From assembly GCA_900320795.1 (NCBI GenBank), contig ONTQ01000004.1, positions 1 through 64,000 of the forward strand: a DNA stretch of 64,000 nucleotides, given 5' to 3'. A program made the translations under genes and the position numbers. Shown piece after piece: positions 42,094-50,755 of this stretch. Under the pieces are notes generated by a model, which was not told where the DNA came from, searched no databases, and was given only the letters and a program-made list of their open reading frames with translations. Source of the stretch: an uncultured Bacteroidales bacterium (GTDB lineage Bacteria > Bacteroidota > Bacteroidia > Bacteroidales > UBA932). Numbering within the stretch: the first letter of the stretch is position 1; each line of letters begins with the position of its first letter.

Positions 42094-43215
42094 ATGAAAA
42101 GAATTTGTTCTTTCCTTTTGTCGGCAAGCATGCTTGCCTCCCTGCTCTCCTGCCAGAAAACGCCTGTCGTGGAAATTGAAGACTCCACCCCGCTGGATGG
42201 ACCGACCGGCATCATTTCCGTCGTCGTAAAGACTCCGTTCACCGAGACCAAGTCCCCGACGCTGGATGACAATGCCATCAAAACTGTTCAACTGTTTGTC
42301 TTCACTTCCGACGGGAAACTGGAAACATCTAAATATGTGGACAATTACACGCCCGCTACCGAACTCAAGATTACGGCCAAGACCGGTGACAAGACACTGT
42401 ATGTCGTCCTGAACAGCAAACGGCTCAATTTCACGAAAACGAGCAGTTTTGAAGAGCCCCAGGACTCTGAGCTGAACGACCTGTCCGAAAATACCAGAGA
42501 CAAACTGATCATGGTAGGCAAGAACCAGGTGAAGGTGGAACCGTACAACACCGTCACTCCGACAGAAAGCAAAACGACAGTGAACGTAAAGCGGCTCACT
42601 TCCAAGATTGTCCTACAAAAAGTGACGGTCGATTTCAAGGGCACCACACTGGAAAACGGCAGTTTCTCCATCCAGGACGTCTATTTGGTCAATGTAGTGG
42701 GTAAAGCGCCCTATGGTGTCAAGGACGGTGGAATTCCCTATACACTCGCGGAAACCAGTTATTTCTCGAATATGGCCAACTGGTACAGCAAGGCCACCTA
42801 TGCCGCCACAGCCCCGGAAATGACATATGACTTGAACTACAATAAAATCTGCAGTGATGTCAACGGAGGGCAGGTCGATATCGGCCTTTCCTATCTGGCC
42901 TATCCCAACAGTGCCACTCAGGCCCAGAACGGGACGCACGACACGGATATTACAAGCCCGGTCATGACCGGCCTTGTCCTAAAGGCCCATATCAAGAGCA
43001 GCACCTTCTCCGATACGGCCATTGACAAAGACACCTACTATACCTTCGACCTGCCCCAGCTGGAGCCTAACAAACAGTATCTGATTACAAATATCACCAT
43101 CACCATGCCGGGAGCAGACAATCCCGGAGAAAGAGTAACCAGCGGAAAAATCACACCTGTCATCACGGTGGATCCCTGGGCGGACGGAAACACAAACATC
43201 ACCTACGACTTTTAA
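42094..43215 (+). CDS. Fimbrillin (FimA/Mfa1 family), likely major subunit
   Basis: 373 residues. Lipoprotein signal (MLASLLSCQ), then the N-terminal beta sandwich with 'GPTGIISVVVKTPFTETKSP' and 'IKTVQLFVFTSDGKLE', 'LYVVLNS', 'VNVKRLTSKIVLQKVTVDF' and a C-terminal 'ITVDPWADGNTNITYDF', typical of P. gingivalis-type fimbrillins in which a gingipain-like protease cleaves the N-terminal strand to allow donor-strand polymerisation. No clear Arg cleavage site is assigned. Being first of the structural genes suggests the shaft. The Mfa2-like gene starts at the last base of its stop. Confidence 0.82.
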   Translation: MKRICSFLLSASMLASLLSCQKTPVVEIEDSTPLDGPTGIISVVVKTPFTETKSPTLDDNAIKTVQLFVFTSDGKLETSKYVDNYTPATELKITAKTGDKTLYVVLNSKRLNFTKTSSFEEPQDSELNDLSENTRDKLIMVGKNQVKVEPYNTVTPTESKTTVNVKRLTSKIVLQKVTVDFKGTTLENGSFSIQDVYLVNVVGKAPYGVKDGGIPYTLAETSYFSNMANWYSKATYAATAPEMTYDLNYNKICSDVNGGQVDIGLSYLAYPNSATQAQNGTHDTDITSPVMTGLVLKAHIKSSTFSDTAIDKDTYYTFDLPQLEPNKQYLITNITITMPGADNPGERVTSGKITPVITVDPWADGNTNITYDF

Positions 43216-44060
43216 TGCGTACCTCAATCCGGCTGGCTGTACTGGGAGCCATGTTACTCCCGCTCGTTTCCTGCAGGGCCCTCGTCCTGGAGGACCGACT
43301 TCCCTGCCCCCGGTTCATGTTTTTCGATCTCCTGAACAGCGAACTGTTCGACTCCTATGAAAACATCATCATAGCTGCGTACAGTTATCCGGAAGGCCTG
43401 CTGCTGGACACAGACACGACCAGTGTCCGGGCCGTGAGCCTGCAGGAGTTCTACATGCCCATCCGGGGACAGGAAGCGGTCATGGGATACGGAGTCATGG
43501 GAATCCAGCAGAACAAGTTGGAGAACAGCTCCCAGTGGATTATTCCCATAGGGATGGAGAGTGATCCGCTCTTCCGTTTCGCCTATCAGGCTCCCACAGA
43601 ACAGGAATCCTTCCTGGTTCCGGTAGAGCTGGTGAAAGACTATGCCCAGGTAACCGTACGCTTCGTCGGAGTAGAATCTTACACCGAAACCGGCGGACAG
43701 TTTCCTTTTGACATCCTGATCAGCGGAAATACCCGCGGGATCGAGGTGCTCACGGGCACCCCGATCCGGGGTTATTTCGAATTCGCTCCGGAAGAGACCC
43801 AGATGGGTATCTTCCACTTCCGCCTCCCCCGTCAGGCCGACCATGCCCTCCGGATGGAACTGTACGGCCGCCCCGACATCTATGAGAAAAGCGGACTCAT
43901 CCAAACCATTGATCTTTGGGCCGTTCTCTACGAACAGGGCGGCATCACCTGGGAGGAGAAAAACCTTCCGGACGTGGAAGTCGTCATCGACTATAAGGAA
44001 ATGGAAGTGGCTGTTAAGGTGAGCGGGTGGAGTCAGGAGGATCTGAATTATCATTTTTAA
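43215..44060 (+). CDS. FimB/Mfa2-like fimbrial anchor
   Basis: 281 residues. Lipobox 'LLPLVSCRALVLEDRLPC' and 'RFMFFDLLNSELFDSYENII' fit the FimB/Mfa2 family, whose members cap and anchor the fimbria base in the outer membrane. The 'RLPCP' with strands similar to Mfa2 D1 is the best clue. Its start overlaps the fimbrillin stop by one base (TAATG), indicating coupled translation. Confidence 0.8.
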   Translation: MRTSIRLAVLGAMLLPLVSCRALVLEDRLPCPRFMFFDLLNSELFDSYENIIIAAYSYPEGLLLDTDTTSVRAVSLQEFYMPIRGQEAVMGYGVMGIQQNKLENSSQWIIPIGMESDPLFRFAYQAPTEQESFLVPVELVKDYAQVTVRFVGVESYTETGGQFPFDILISGNTRGIEVLTGTPIRGYFEFAPEETQMGIFHFRLPRQADHALRMELYGRPDIYEKSGLIQTIDLWAVLYEQGGITWEEKNLPDVEVVIDYKEMEVAVKVSGWSQEDLNYHF

Positions 44061-44071
44061 TACAAACGACT

Positions 44072-45157
44072 ATGAAAAAACTGATTCCTTTAATGATGGG
44101 TGTCGCGTTGCTTGCATCCTGTAAGATAGAGGATCCCGGCCCTTCCGGTCCGCCTCCGTCCGATATCGCCGTCGTGCACCTCACCGTCTCCGGGACAGAG
44201 GGTACGACCACCAAAATGAGCGGACTCGAATACGAATTACACGAACAGCCCGTTCACCATTGGGCCTGGTTCTTTTTCGAAAAAAGTACCGGAAGCCTGG
44301 CAGCCATGGGGACGGCCGAAAGCGACGACAAGATTACAAAAACCCTTCGCACAGGCGTCTATGACGTCTGTGCCATCGCCAATTACCCAGAGAGCGTAGA
44401 TCCCGGATCCATACGAAGCATGAGCCGTTTCCTTGCCCTGAAAGCCCGTCTCTCCGACAATGGAACAGGGTCCATGCTGATGGCCGGAAGCACCCTGGCA
44501 ATCGTCCTTTCGAAAGAAAGCCCCGAAACGGAAATCACCCTGCATTTGCAACGGCTGGTCTCAAAGATAACGGTTGTAAGTATCACCCGGCGCTTTGAGA
44601 GCCCGACCCTTGGTGCAAAACAGCTGACACTCAAACACATCTACTTGACCAATGTCTATCCCGAGTCATTTTACGCCAGGGATCTCCAGATAGAAGAATT
44701 GTCATCCTCCCAGCAATCCTGGTACAATGCCATGGGGTGGCACCATCCCGCCGGCCTGGCAGAAGACCGGGACACGGACCGCTTCATCTCAGAAAGGGAT
44801 CTGGACCGGTCTCTCCCACAGAACGGGACGGCGGGCCTGAACCTCTCTTTCTATTTCTTCCCCAATCCCCTTCCCCTCCAGGCCGATTCGCACGACTCCG
44901 TCTGGACGGGTCCCCGCTGTACCCGGCTGGTCTTGGAAACAGAACTGGAAGGAAAGACCTATTTCTACCAAGCGACGCTGCCAAAGGATGACGGACAGCC
45001 TGCCATTACCCGGAATACGGCCTTCCAGGTACGCTGCACCCTTACCCGGCTCGGATCCACGGATCCGGAGCAGTGGATTCCGGGAAGTCTGGAAGCGGAA
45101 TTTTCGGCCGTGACCGGTGACTGGGACAGGAACATTGACGTGAACGAAAATTCATAA
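44072..45157 (+). CDS. Fimbrillin-like protein, probable minor subunit
   Basis: 361 residues from MKKLIPLMMGVALLASCKIE (lipobox LLASC). It shows fimbrillin features: 'DIAVVHLTVSGTEGTTTKMS', 'LRTGVYDVCAIANYP', 'LQRLVSKITVVSITRRF', 'LKHIYLTNVYPESFYA'. The C-terminus (FSAVTGDWDRNIDVNENS) resembles fimbrillin donor-strand ends. Likely an accessory or tip-proximal subunit. A longer frame upstream overlaps the previous gene and lacks a signal, so it is rejected. Confidence 0.75.
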   Translation: MKKLIPLMMGVALLASCKIEDPGPSGPPPSDIAVVHLTVSGTEGTTTKMSGLEYELHEQPVHHWAWFFFEKSTGSLAAMGTAESDDKITKTLRTGVYDVCAIANYPESVDPGSIRSMSRFLALKARLSDNGTGSMLMAGSTLAIVLSKESPETEITLHLQRLVSKITVVSITRRFESPTLGAKQLTLKHIYLTNVYPESFYARDLQIEELSSSQQSWYNAMGWHHPAGLAEDRDTDRFISERDLDRSLPQNGTAGLNLSFYFFPNPLPLQADSHDSVWTGPRCTRLVLETELEGKTYFYQATLPKDDGQPAITRNTAFQVRCTLTRLGSTDPEQWIPGSLEAEFSAVTGDWDRNIDVNENS

Positions 45158-45160
45158 GCC

Positions 45161-48100
45161 ATGAAACAAGCGGTAAAACACATTCTGATGCTGGGGGCCG
45201 GCATACTCCTGACAGGAAGCGCCCTTTCCTGCATCCGGGAGGAAGTCCAAGATCCAGTTCAAAAAGGCATACCGGTTTCCCTTTGCATCGAAGATCTCAA
45301 AACCGACGGCACCAAATCGGTGCTCAGCGATCCGGACATCGAAACAAAAATAACCAGCGTTACGCTGGCCGCCTACTCCGTAGAGGATGGCTCGCTGATT
45401 GTGTCAGATTATTATACCGGCCGCACCGGGATGCGATTGGACCTTGGCGGGGAAGCGCAGGCCAGCATCTATGCCCTGGTGAATATGGGAGACCTGCGGG
45501 CTTCCCTGCCCGAGCACACCTCCGGCCTTTCCGGGCTGACCTACGACATTCCCGCCTACACGGAAAGTCCCGGCAGCATTAACGAAACCGGCCTTCCCAT
45601 GGCCGGAAAACTGGACTACGATGCCGACAATCCGGCCCACACGGACATCCCGGTCAAACGGCTGGTGGCCAAACTTGCCGTAGATCTGCATGTCCGTTGG
45701 AACGGAGCCATTTCCTCCGTACGGATCCGTAATATGAACAGGCACCTCACGCCCTTCGGCGTGAGCATTGCCCGGTCGTCGGCCGATACCTTCGACGAAG
45801 AGGTGGAATCCGGCGGAGGACTCCAACAGGGATCCTTTGTATTCTATATTCCTGAAAATGAGCAAGGAACGGTACCCGCCATTACCGCCTCTTCCGACAA
45901 GAGCGGCGACAACGCATCCCTGTCGGTCCTCAAAGAGCGCCTCACCTTCCTGGAGGTGAAGGTAGAAGGGAGGAAAAAGTTCGACGGTGTCATCACCTAC
46001 CGCAGCTATCTGGGCAAGAATGCCACTTCGGATTTTTCCATCACCCGGAATTGCCGCTACACCTGGAAAGTGGACTACCTGCCGGATGGAACCATCCTCG
46101 ATGACTGGAAACATGAGAACGGTCTGTCCTGGTCAGATTACAGATATCAGGTTCTGGCATCCGACGATGCCGTGTACATCGGCGACGATATCCTCGTTTT
46201 CTTGCAGAAAGCGGAGGACAGATATGAAAAGGGAAAATTGAAAACGACGGGGCATTTCGTCTATACCGACACCCGCGTCGCCGACTGGACAAACGAAGCC
46301 TGGACGCCAGAGAATTACCTCACTTTCAAAGAGACCGGGGACAATGCAGGCTATTCCTATCGCAGGTATGTCGCCCTGCGGGAAGGGGACGGATATGTCA
46401 GGGCAAGCATAGAAGATGAAAACGGGACCTTCACGGACAGGATCCGGCTTTCCTGCCTGGGTCCCGAACCGATTCTTTCCCTGGCCGTCACTCCCGCTTC
46501 GATTAAACTGGGAGAGACGCTCCAGTTTTCCCTGAGCCTCGACGGAAGGGATATGATGGGCGAAGATTTCACGAATTATCACCTGAGAAAGGGCCGGTTC
46601 GGCGTAAATCCATATGACGGACACGACATCATCTCAGAACATTACTACCAAATCATCGGAAAAGACGGAAAGTGGACGCCCACCGAAACGGGGTCGTATG
46701 AAATGTATGCCACCTGCGGCGGTACCTGGGTAGCCAGAAGCGTCATGTCCAATACCGTTTCCTTTACCGTGACGGAAGCGGACATCATCTCCTATACCCT
46801 TACCATCGAGCCCAGCAACCCCGAGCCCAGGATGGTCGGTGAAACCGTCAGTCTCCAGGCCTGGCTCGACACGTTTGTCAACGGATCGCGCACCGGGCAC
46901 AATCAAGTTACCGGTTCCGTCTCATGGAGTTGCCTGGATGCGGCAGTCAGCACAGATAACGGACATGTCTCCTCTGCAAAAGAAGGCACCTACAGTGTTC
47001 AGGCGGAGTATGAAGCGCCGGACGGAGAAACATTGAGCGCCAGCGTCAATGTCAGTTTTACGGGCGATCCCAACTACATCACGCTCTCGGTCGATCCCAC
47101 CACCATTTCTGTAGGCGAAACCAGTACGGTAACCGTCCTTTTCAACGGAAGCGGCAATGTGACCGGCTCCTCTTCCATCCATGCCTTTGCGAGTGAAACC
47201 GGGACTGACGTATCGGAAATCGCAAGCATCTCCGGGGCCGTCATTACGGGCATTTCCGACGGAGCATGCTGGATTGAAGCCACCTATTCCACAGGCGGGA
47301 AAACTTACGCCTCCAACCGCATAAAGATTAGCGTGAAAACCGCCGTACCTCCTCCCCCGCCGGCCGATCCGCTTGTCGTCAGCTGGGCTCAAAAACCCAT
47401 TTATGTGGCCCAGCGGGGTCTCATTACCGTCAGCGGACTATCGGACGGAGAGACAATCAACGCGTTCCAGGCAACATCCGGCGCCGACCGAGTGCGTCTC
47501 CAAGCCTCCGGCGCATCCTGCTATGCCGGCATCCTCAAGCCTGGCTCCTTCACCATCACCGTCACCACTTCGACAGGCCGGACGGCCACCCTCTCCGGAG
47601 TGGCATCAGCCCCGGTAATCCAAACAGGTACGGCAGTTCTTTACGCCAATCCGGACGGTTCTCCCGCCCGTGACGGGCAAGACGGACTCGGCGGAAATCC
47701 GCTCACATGGCATTACCTGGGAGGCAGCACGATACTGACGACCACATCAGCCGATACCGCCACCGGAGACAAGCTTTACGCGCCGCTGTATGCCGAACTG
47801 CTCGCTCCCGACTGCAGCGTCTCATCCAGCAGCCTGCACCTCGGAAGCAATGTCTCCGACCTCTATGTCCGGAACCTCGCAGGCTATCCCGCCACCGGTG
47901 GGACAGAAATCGGAATCCTGACCCTCCGGCCCAAAGATAGTTCGTCTGGCGTGGAGGCCGTTCAGGTCCGGATCTTGAGCGTGGATCCGTTCAGCCATTG
48001 GCCGGCTACTCCTGCCAGTGAGACGGACCTGGAAGACTGGTCGCTGCTGGAAGGGTATCTCACCCTCCCCTCCGGCTATGTGAACGGGCGTGTCGATACG

Positions 48101-48847
48101 GAGAACATTGACGCCACCGAAGCGTTGTGCGGCCTGGCGGTATTCGTCGGCAACACCGAAGCGGATGACGATTTCAAAGACCTGTTCAAAGGTTCCGTCC
48201 GTGGCGGCAGCATCCATTGGAATATCGGCCAGACTGCACTGGGAAGCCTTTCCAAGCATCGCGGTGGCAAAGTGAGCCTCCTGGCTACCGTCACCAACCG
48301 GCATAGCGGAGAGCGGCTCTTCCATCCTTTCGCGAACTTTACCCTCACCGTTCACGGAGTCGTCGGGGCCGAAGGGCGCCTGATGGGAAAAACCTCGGAC
48401 GGCCGGTACCGGTACATGCAAGTACAGGCCAGGCTCATCGGCAATACGGACGGGACGCCTTTCGCCGAAGGACTCTTCCGGGTCGGCAGTACCATTGAAC
48501 GGAATACCCCCTTTGCCCATAGCCTGGGCTCCCATCCCTATATTGTCACCAATACGGCCGAAATGCAAGTCGCGGAATACGACAACGACGGCTATATCCT
48601 CGAGGTGTATCCGGCCGAAATCGATGGCGGAACTTACCGCCCGTCGTCCAGCGTCCTGGTACAGGATGACATCCTATCCTTCAAACAGACGACGGAGCCA
48701 GACCTCAAATGGGGTGTCATCCTCTCGCCCGGACGGGTTGTGAAGGAAGGAAAGGTTCTCAGAATCGATTCGTGCTACATCCTGCATCTGCTGGAAGATG
48801 TTCAGACCAGCGGTGAAATCAACGGCCACAAGGGGTGGCTGCGTTAA
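45161..48847 (+). CDS. Large fimbrial tip-like lipoprotein with Ig-like repeats
   Basis: 1,228 residues. Lipobox 'TGSALSCIREEV'. Residues about 35-330 resemble a fimbrillin/DUF4906-type module ('ITSVTLAAYSVEDGSLIVSD', 'RLVAKLAVDLHV'). Then come Ig-like domains: 'LSLAVTPASIKLGETLQFSL', 'LTIEPSNPEPRMVGETVSLQ', 'YITLSVDPTTISVGETSTVT', linked by VPPPPPADP to a unique C-terminal ~500 residues. Size, position at the end of the operon and Ig-like repeats suggest an adhesive tip, as Mfa5-like or DUF4906 proteins in other loci. Ligand unknown. Confidence 0.75.
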   Translation: MKQAVKHILMLGAGILLTGSALSCIREEVQDPVQKGIPVSLCIEDLKTDGTKSVLSDPDIETKITSVTLAAYSVEDGSLIVSDYYTGRTGMRLDLGGEAQASIYALVNMGDLRASLPEHTSGLSGLTYDIPAYTESPGSINETGLPMAGKLDYDADNPAHTDIPVKRLVAKLAVDLHVRWNGAISSVRIRNMNRHLTPFGVSIARSSADTFDEEVESGGGLQQGSFVFYIPENEQGTVPAITASSDKSGDNASLSVLKERLTFLEVKVEGRKKFDGVITYRSYLGKNATSDFSITRNCRYTWKVDYLPDGTILDDWKHENGLSWSDYRYQVLASDDAVYIGDDILVFLQKAEDRYEKGKLKTTGHFVYTDTRVADWTNEAWTPENYLTFKETGDNAGYSYRRYVALREGDGYVRASIEDENGTFTDRIRLSCLGPEPILSLAVTPASIKLGETLQFSLSLDGRDMMGEDFTNYHLRKGRFGVNPYDGHDIISEHYYQIIGKDGKWTPTETGSYEMYATCGGTWVARSVMSNTVSFTVTEADIISYTLTIEPSNPEPRMVGETVSLQAWLDTFVNGSRTGHNQVTGSVSWSCLDAAVSTDNGHVSSAKEGTYSVQAEYEAPDGETLSASVNVSFTGDPNYITLSVDPTTISVGETSTVTVLFNGSGNVTGSSSIHAFASETGTDVSEIASISGAVITGISDGACWIEATYSTGGKTYASNRIKISVKTAVPPPPPADPLVVSWAQKPIYVAQRGLITVSGLSDGETINAFQATSGADRVRLQASGASCYAGILKPGSFTITVTTSTGRTATLSGVASAPVIQTGTAVLYANPDGSPARDGQDGLGGNPLTWHYLGGSTILTTTSADTATGDKLYAPLYAELLAPDCSVSSSSLHLGSNVSDLYVRNLAGYPATGGTEIGILTLRPKDSSSGVEAVQVRILSVDPFSHWPATPASETDLEDWSLLEGYLTLPSGYVNGRVDTENIDATEALCGLAVFVGNTEADDDFKDLFKGSVRGGSIHWNIGQTALGSLSKHRGGKVSLLATVTNRHSGERLFHPFANFTLTVHGVVGAEGRLMGKTSDGRYRYMQVQARLIGNTDGTPFAEGLFRVGSTIERNTPFAHSLGSHPYIVTNTAEMQVAEYDNDGYILEVYPAEIDGGTYRPSSSVLVQDDILSFKQTTEPDLKWGVILSPGRVVKEGKVLRIDSCYILHLLEDVQTSGEINGHKGWLR

Positions 48848-48861
48848 TAATTTGGTTGTTT

Positions 48862-48887
48862 GGGGGCGCTCCGGAAGGGGTGCCCCC
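48862..48887 (+). terminator. Hairpin after the fimbrial operon
   Basis: GGGGGC/GCCCCC stem, extended by weaker pairs, 15 bases after the last stop codon. There is no real T tract, so it may stabilise mRNA or end transcription only partly. Confidence 0.5.
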
Positions 48888-48907
48888 ACTTTGTCACGAT
48901 TTTTGCA

Positions 48908-48915
48908 TATCTTTG
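48908..48915 (+). promoter_or_regulatory. -7 box for the NlpC/P60 gene
   Basis: TATCTTTG, 4 bases before the GTG start codon. Confidence 0.6.
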
Positions 48916-48919
48916 CAGC

Positions 48920-49576
48920 GTGAAAAAACTGACTATATATACCCTGGCCTGCCTGGTGCTGATTTCCTGCAGTACGCTCCGCCAGGGAAACCAAGCCGCC
49001 ATCACTTCTTCCTCGGAGTCCCTGCTCACCCGCGAGGTGGGCATCGTGGATACGCCCAAGAGCAATTCGGAGAAACAAAAGGATGCCACGTCCGAAGATC
49101 CCTCCTCCCAGAAAGTTTCCTCAACCCAATCGGCCCGGGAAGACATCCAGGAGGGCGAAGGGACTTTGAGCGACCAAGTCATCGCCTATGCCCGCACCTT
49201 CCTCGGAACGCCCTATAAACTGGGGGCTTCCGGGCCCAAACTTTTTGACTGCTCCGGTTTTACCCGCTACGTATTCAAGCATTTCGGCTACAACCTCACC
49301 CAGTATTCCGGGGCCCAGTTCAACGAAGGGCGTGAAGTGGCCAACTACGCAGACCTCCAGAAGGGAGACCTGGTGTTCTTCGGCAAGCGTGGAAGCGTCC
49401 GTCACATCGGCCATGTGGGAATCGTCGTATCCGTCAACGAGGAAAGGGGCTCTTTCCGGTTCATCCACGCCTCCACCTCCGGCGGTGTCGTGGAGAGCGA
49501 ATCCACCCAGGCCTATTATATGATGCGTTACATCGGCGCAAGACGCATTTTGCCGGACGAAGATAGAAAAGACTGA
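48920..49576 (+). CDS. NlpC/P60 (C40) peptidoglycan endopeptidase lipoprotein
   Basis: 218 residues starting with GTG (VKKLTIYTLACLVLISCSTL; lipobox LISC). The C40 domain has catalytic Cys in 'KLFDCSGFTRYVF', His in 'RHIGHVGIVVSV' and a third polar residue in 'FIHASTSGGVV'. It cleaves peptide cross-links in peptidoglycan. The in-frame ATG 20 codons upstream lies before the -7 box and gives no signal, so GTG is preferred, making the mRNA nearly leaderless. Confidence 0.9.
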   Translation: MKKLTIYTLACLVLISCSTLRQGNQAAITSSSESLLTREVGIVDTPKSNSEKQKDATSEDPSSQKVSSTQSAREDIQEGEGTLSDQVIAYARTFLGTPYKLGASGPKLFDCSGFTRYVFKHFGYNLTQYSGAQFNEGREVANYADLQKGDLVFFGKRGSVRHIGHVGIVVSVNEERGSFRFIHASTSGGVVESESTQAYYMMRYIGARRILPDEDRKD

Positions 49577-49585
49577 TTTTTTTCC

Positions 49586-49593
49586 TATCTTTG
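49586..49593 (+). promoter_or_regulatory. -7 box for ssrA
   Basis: TATCTTTG, 18 bases before the tmRNA 5' end; the precursor is presumably trimmed by RNase P. Confidence 0.55.
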
Positions 49594-49611
49594 CAGTCAC
49601 GTTCAACCATT

Positions 49612-50008
49612 GGGGGTGTTTTGGTTTTGACAGCGCTGATGCTGGACGGTAAGCATGTCGGGCCTCGGAACCTGTCCCGTAAAACGCAGATTCCAAAAAA
49701 ACAGTTGCCAACAACAACTATGCACTCGCTGCCTAATTCGGCCAAGTCCAATTAGCTTAATCCGCGACGCCAAGGCTGCGCCGCCGACGAGTATCCCTCG
49801 GACCTTCCGCCTCTTAAGGGCCGATCAAGGGGTATCATCCATTTGAGGCTGCTCCGGCAGACGCCTTTAAAGCCGGCTAAGACTTAAAGGCTAAGGGAAA
49901 CTTCGCCCGCCTTCCGGCAGGGTTTCCTCGAAAACCAAAGGAAGGATAAGCATGTAGAAAGCCGCCTGGTGCGACGTTTGGACAGCGGTTCGAGTCCGCT
50001 CACCTCCA
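49612..50008 (+). ncRNA. ssrA: tmRNA (ssrA), tag ANNNYALAA
   Basis: 397 nt. The tRNA-like ends pair: GGGGGTG with CACCTCC (one G-U), discriminator A, T arm with GTTCGAGTC. The tag frame runs 49707-49736: resume codon GCC, then AAC AAC AAC TAT GCA CTC GCT GCC TAA, i.e. ANNNYALAA, matching the xxNYALAA tags of Bacteroidales. CCA is not encoded. It rescues stalled ribosomes together with SmpB. Note that other open frames overlapping it are meaningless. Confidence 0.95.
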
Positions 50009-50009
50009 C

Positions 50010-50186
50010 TTTAATTCAGGGGGCTGGTGTGCCTATTCCTTCCCTGGGCACACGGAATCGGACGACATTGCCGATTGCCTGTACCTGGCTGCCGAGAAGA
50101 ACCTGCCCGGGCAGAAGATCCGCACGGACTATTCCTACGGGGACCCGGACATTGAGTCGGCGTTCTATGTGCTGAAGCATACGCTT
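50010..50186 (+). pseudogene. Possible gene remnant directly after ssrA
   Basis: One frame without a start codon reads like real protein from the first base after the tmRNA: 'GGWCAYSFPGHTESDDIADC', then 'YLAAEKNLPGQKIRTDYSYG' and 'DPDIESAFYVLKH'. Composition (alternating acidic, aromatic and hydrophobic residues) is unlike the random frames over the tmRNA. It ends in the ssrA-proximal terminator. I do not recognise the family. It may be the 3' part of a gene left by an element that had inserted at the tmRNA 3' end, but chance cannot be excluded. Confidence 0.33.
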
Positions 50187-50211
50187 TGCCCGGCTTCGGT
50201 CGGGCATTTTT
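50187..50211 (+). terminator. Intrinsic terminator downstream of ssrA
   Basis: TGCCCG / CGGGCA stem with an 8-nt loop and five T. It is about 180 bases past the mature tmRNA end. Confidence 0.8.
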
Positions 50212-50266
50212 CGTTCTCACTTTCACTCTCTTACACTTTATTCCCTAAATTATGGAGAAAAAACAT

Positions 50267-50274
50267 TAAATTTG
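50267..50274 (+). promoter_or_regulatory. -7 box upstream of the mod fragment
   Basis: TAAATTTG, 38 bases before the ATG of the truncated mod gene. Confidence 0.5.
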
Positions 50275-50312
50275 TAAGATAAGAAACAAACGCAAAATCA
50301 CGTTTTGTTTAT

Positions 50313-50651
50313 ATGGACAACCTACACCTTTATCACGAACTCGAGGCCCTTCTTCGAAACGACTCCAAGTACTGCATGGACGATGGCGCACTCATCAAAG
50401 CAAAAATCGTTGAGGATGCACTCAACCTGCAGCCTGACCTCCTCAAATACATATTGTCGCATGCCGAATTGAAAGATAACTTCTTTAGCGAAGTTTCAGA
50501 AACGCTCGTCTTCGACAAGGTAAAGTTCCAACAGTTCGTGATTAACAAGTCTTTCCTTCCAGACAGTCACACCGCGTATAAGAATAAGATTGGTCTAACC
50601 GACCAGGAGGGGCGCTTTATTAGTGAGAGCCGAGAGGTCATTCATAATTGA
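50313..50651 (+). pseudogene. Truncated type III restriction-modification methyltransferase (mod), N-terminal fragment
   Basis: 112 codons that match the conserved start of type III site-specific DNA methyltransferases: 'LYHELEALLRNDSKYCMDDG', 'LIKAKIVEDALNLQPDLLKY', 'VFDKVKFQQFVINKSFLPDS' and 'AYKNKIGLTDQEGRFISESR'. In full-length proteins this is followed by a VLxWPYKDCVLEGGQ-like block and then a DPPY catalytic motif; here the frame diverges after SREV and stops at once (IHN-stop). The promoter and start are intact, so a 112-residue peptide may still be made, but it cannot methylate DNA. No res gene or other mod parts are present nearby. Confidence 0.8.
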
Positions 50652-50725
50652 AAACCATTTCCGGCTTTAGAATACCTGGGCGATAAAAAAAATATCTTGG
50701 GCAATGGTTTGGCGCAAGTGGCCTG

Positions 50726-50733
50726 TAGTTTTG
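50726..50733 (+). promoter_or_regulatory. -7 box for the 31-residue ORF
   Basis: TAGTTTTG matches TAnnTTTG, 22 bases before the ATG. Confidence 0.45.
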
Positions 50734-50755
50734 CAAACACAAAACTTATCAAGCC

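Noticed and set aside
49969..50175. 68-codon frame starting inside the tmRNA
   Set aside because: The start is in the mature tmRNA and the sequence is Arg/Thr-rich noise; the other frame there looks more protein-like.
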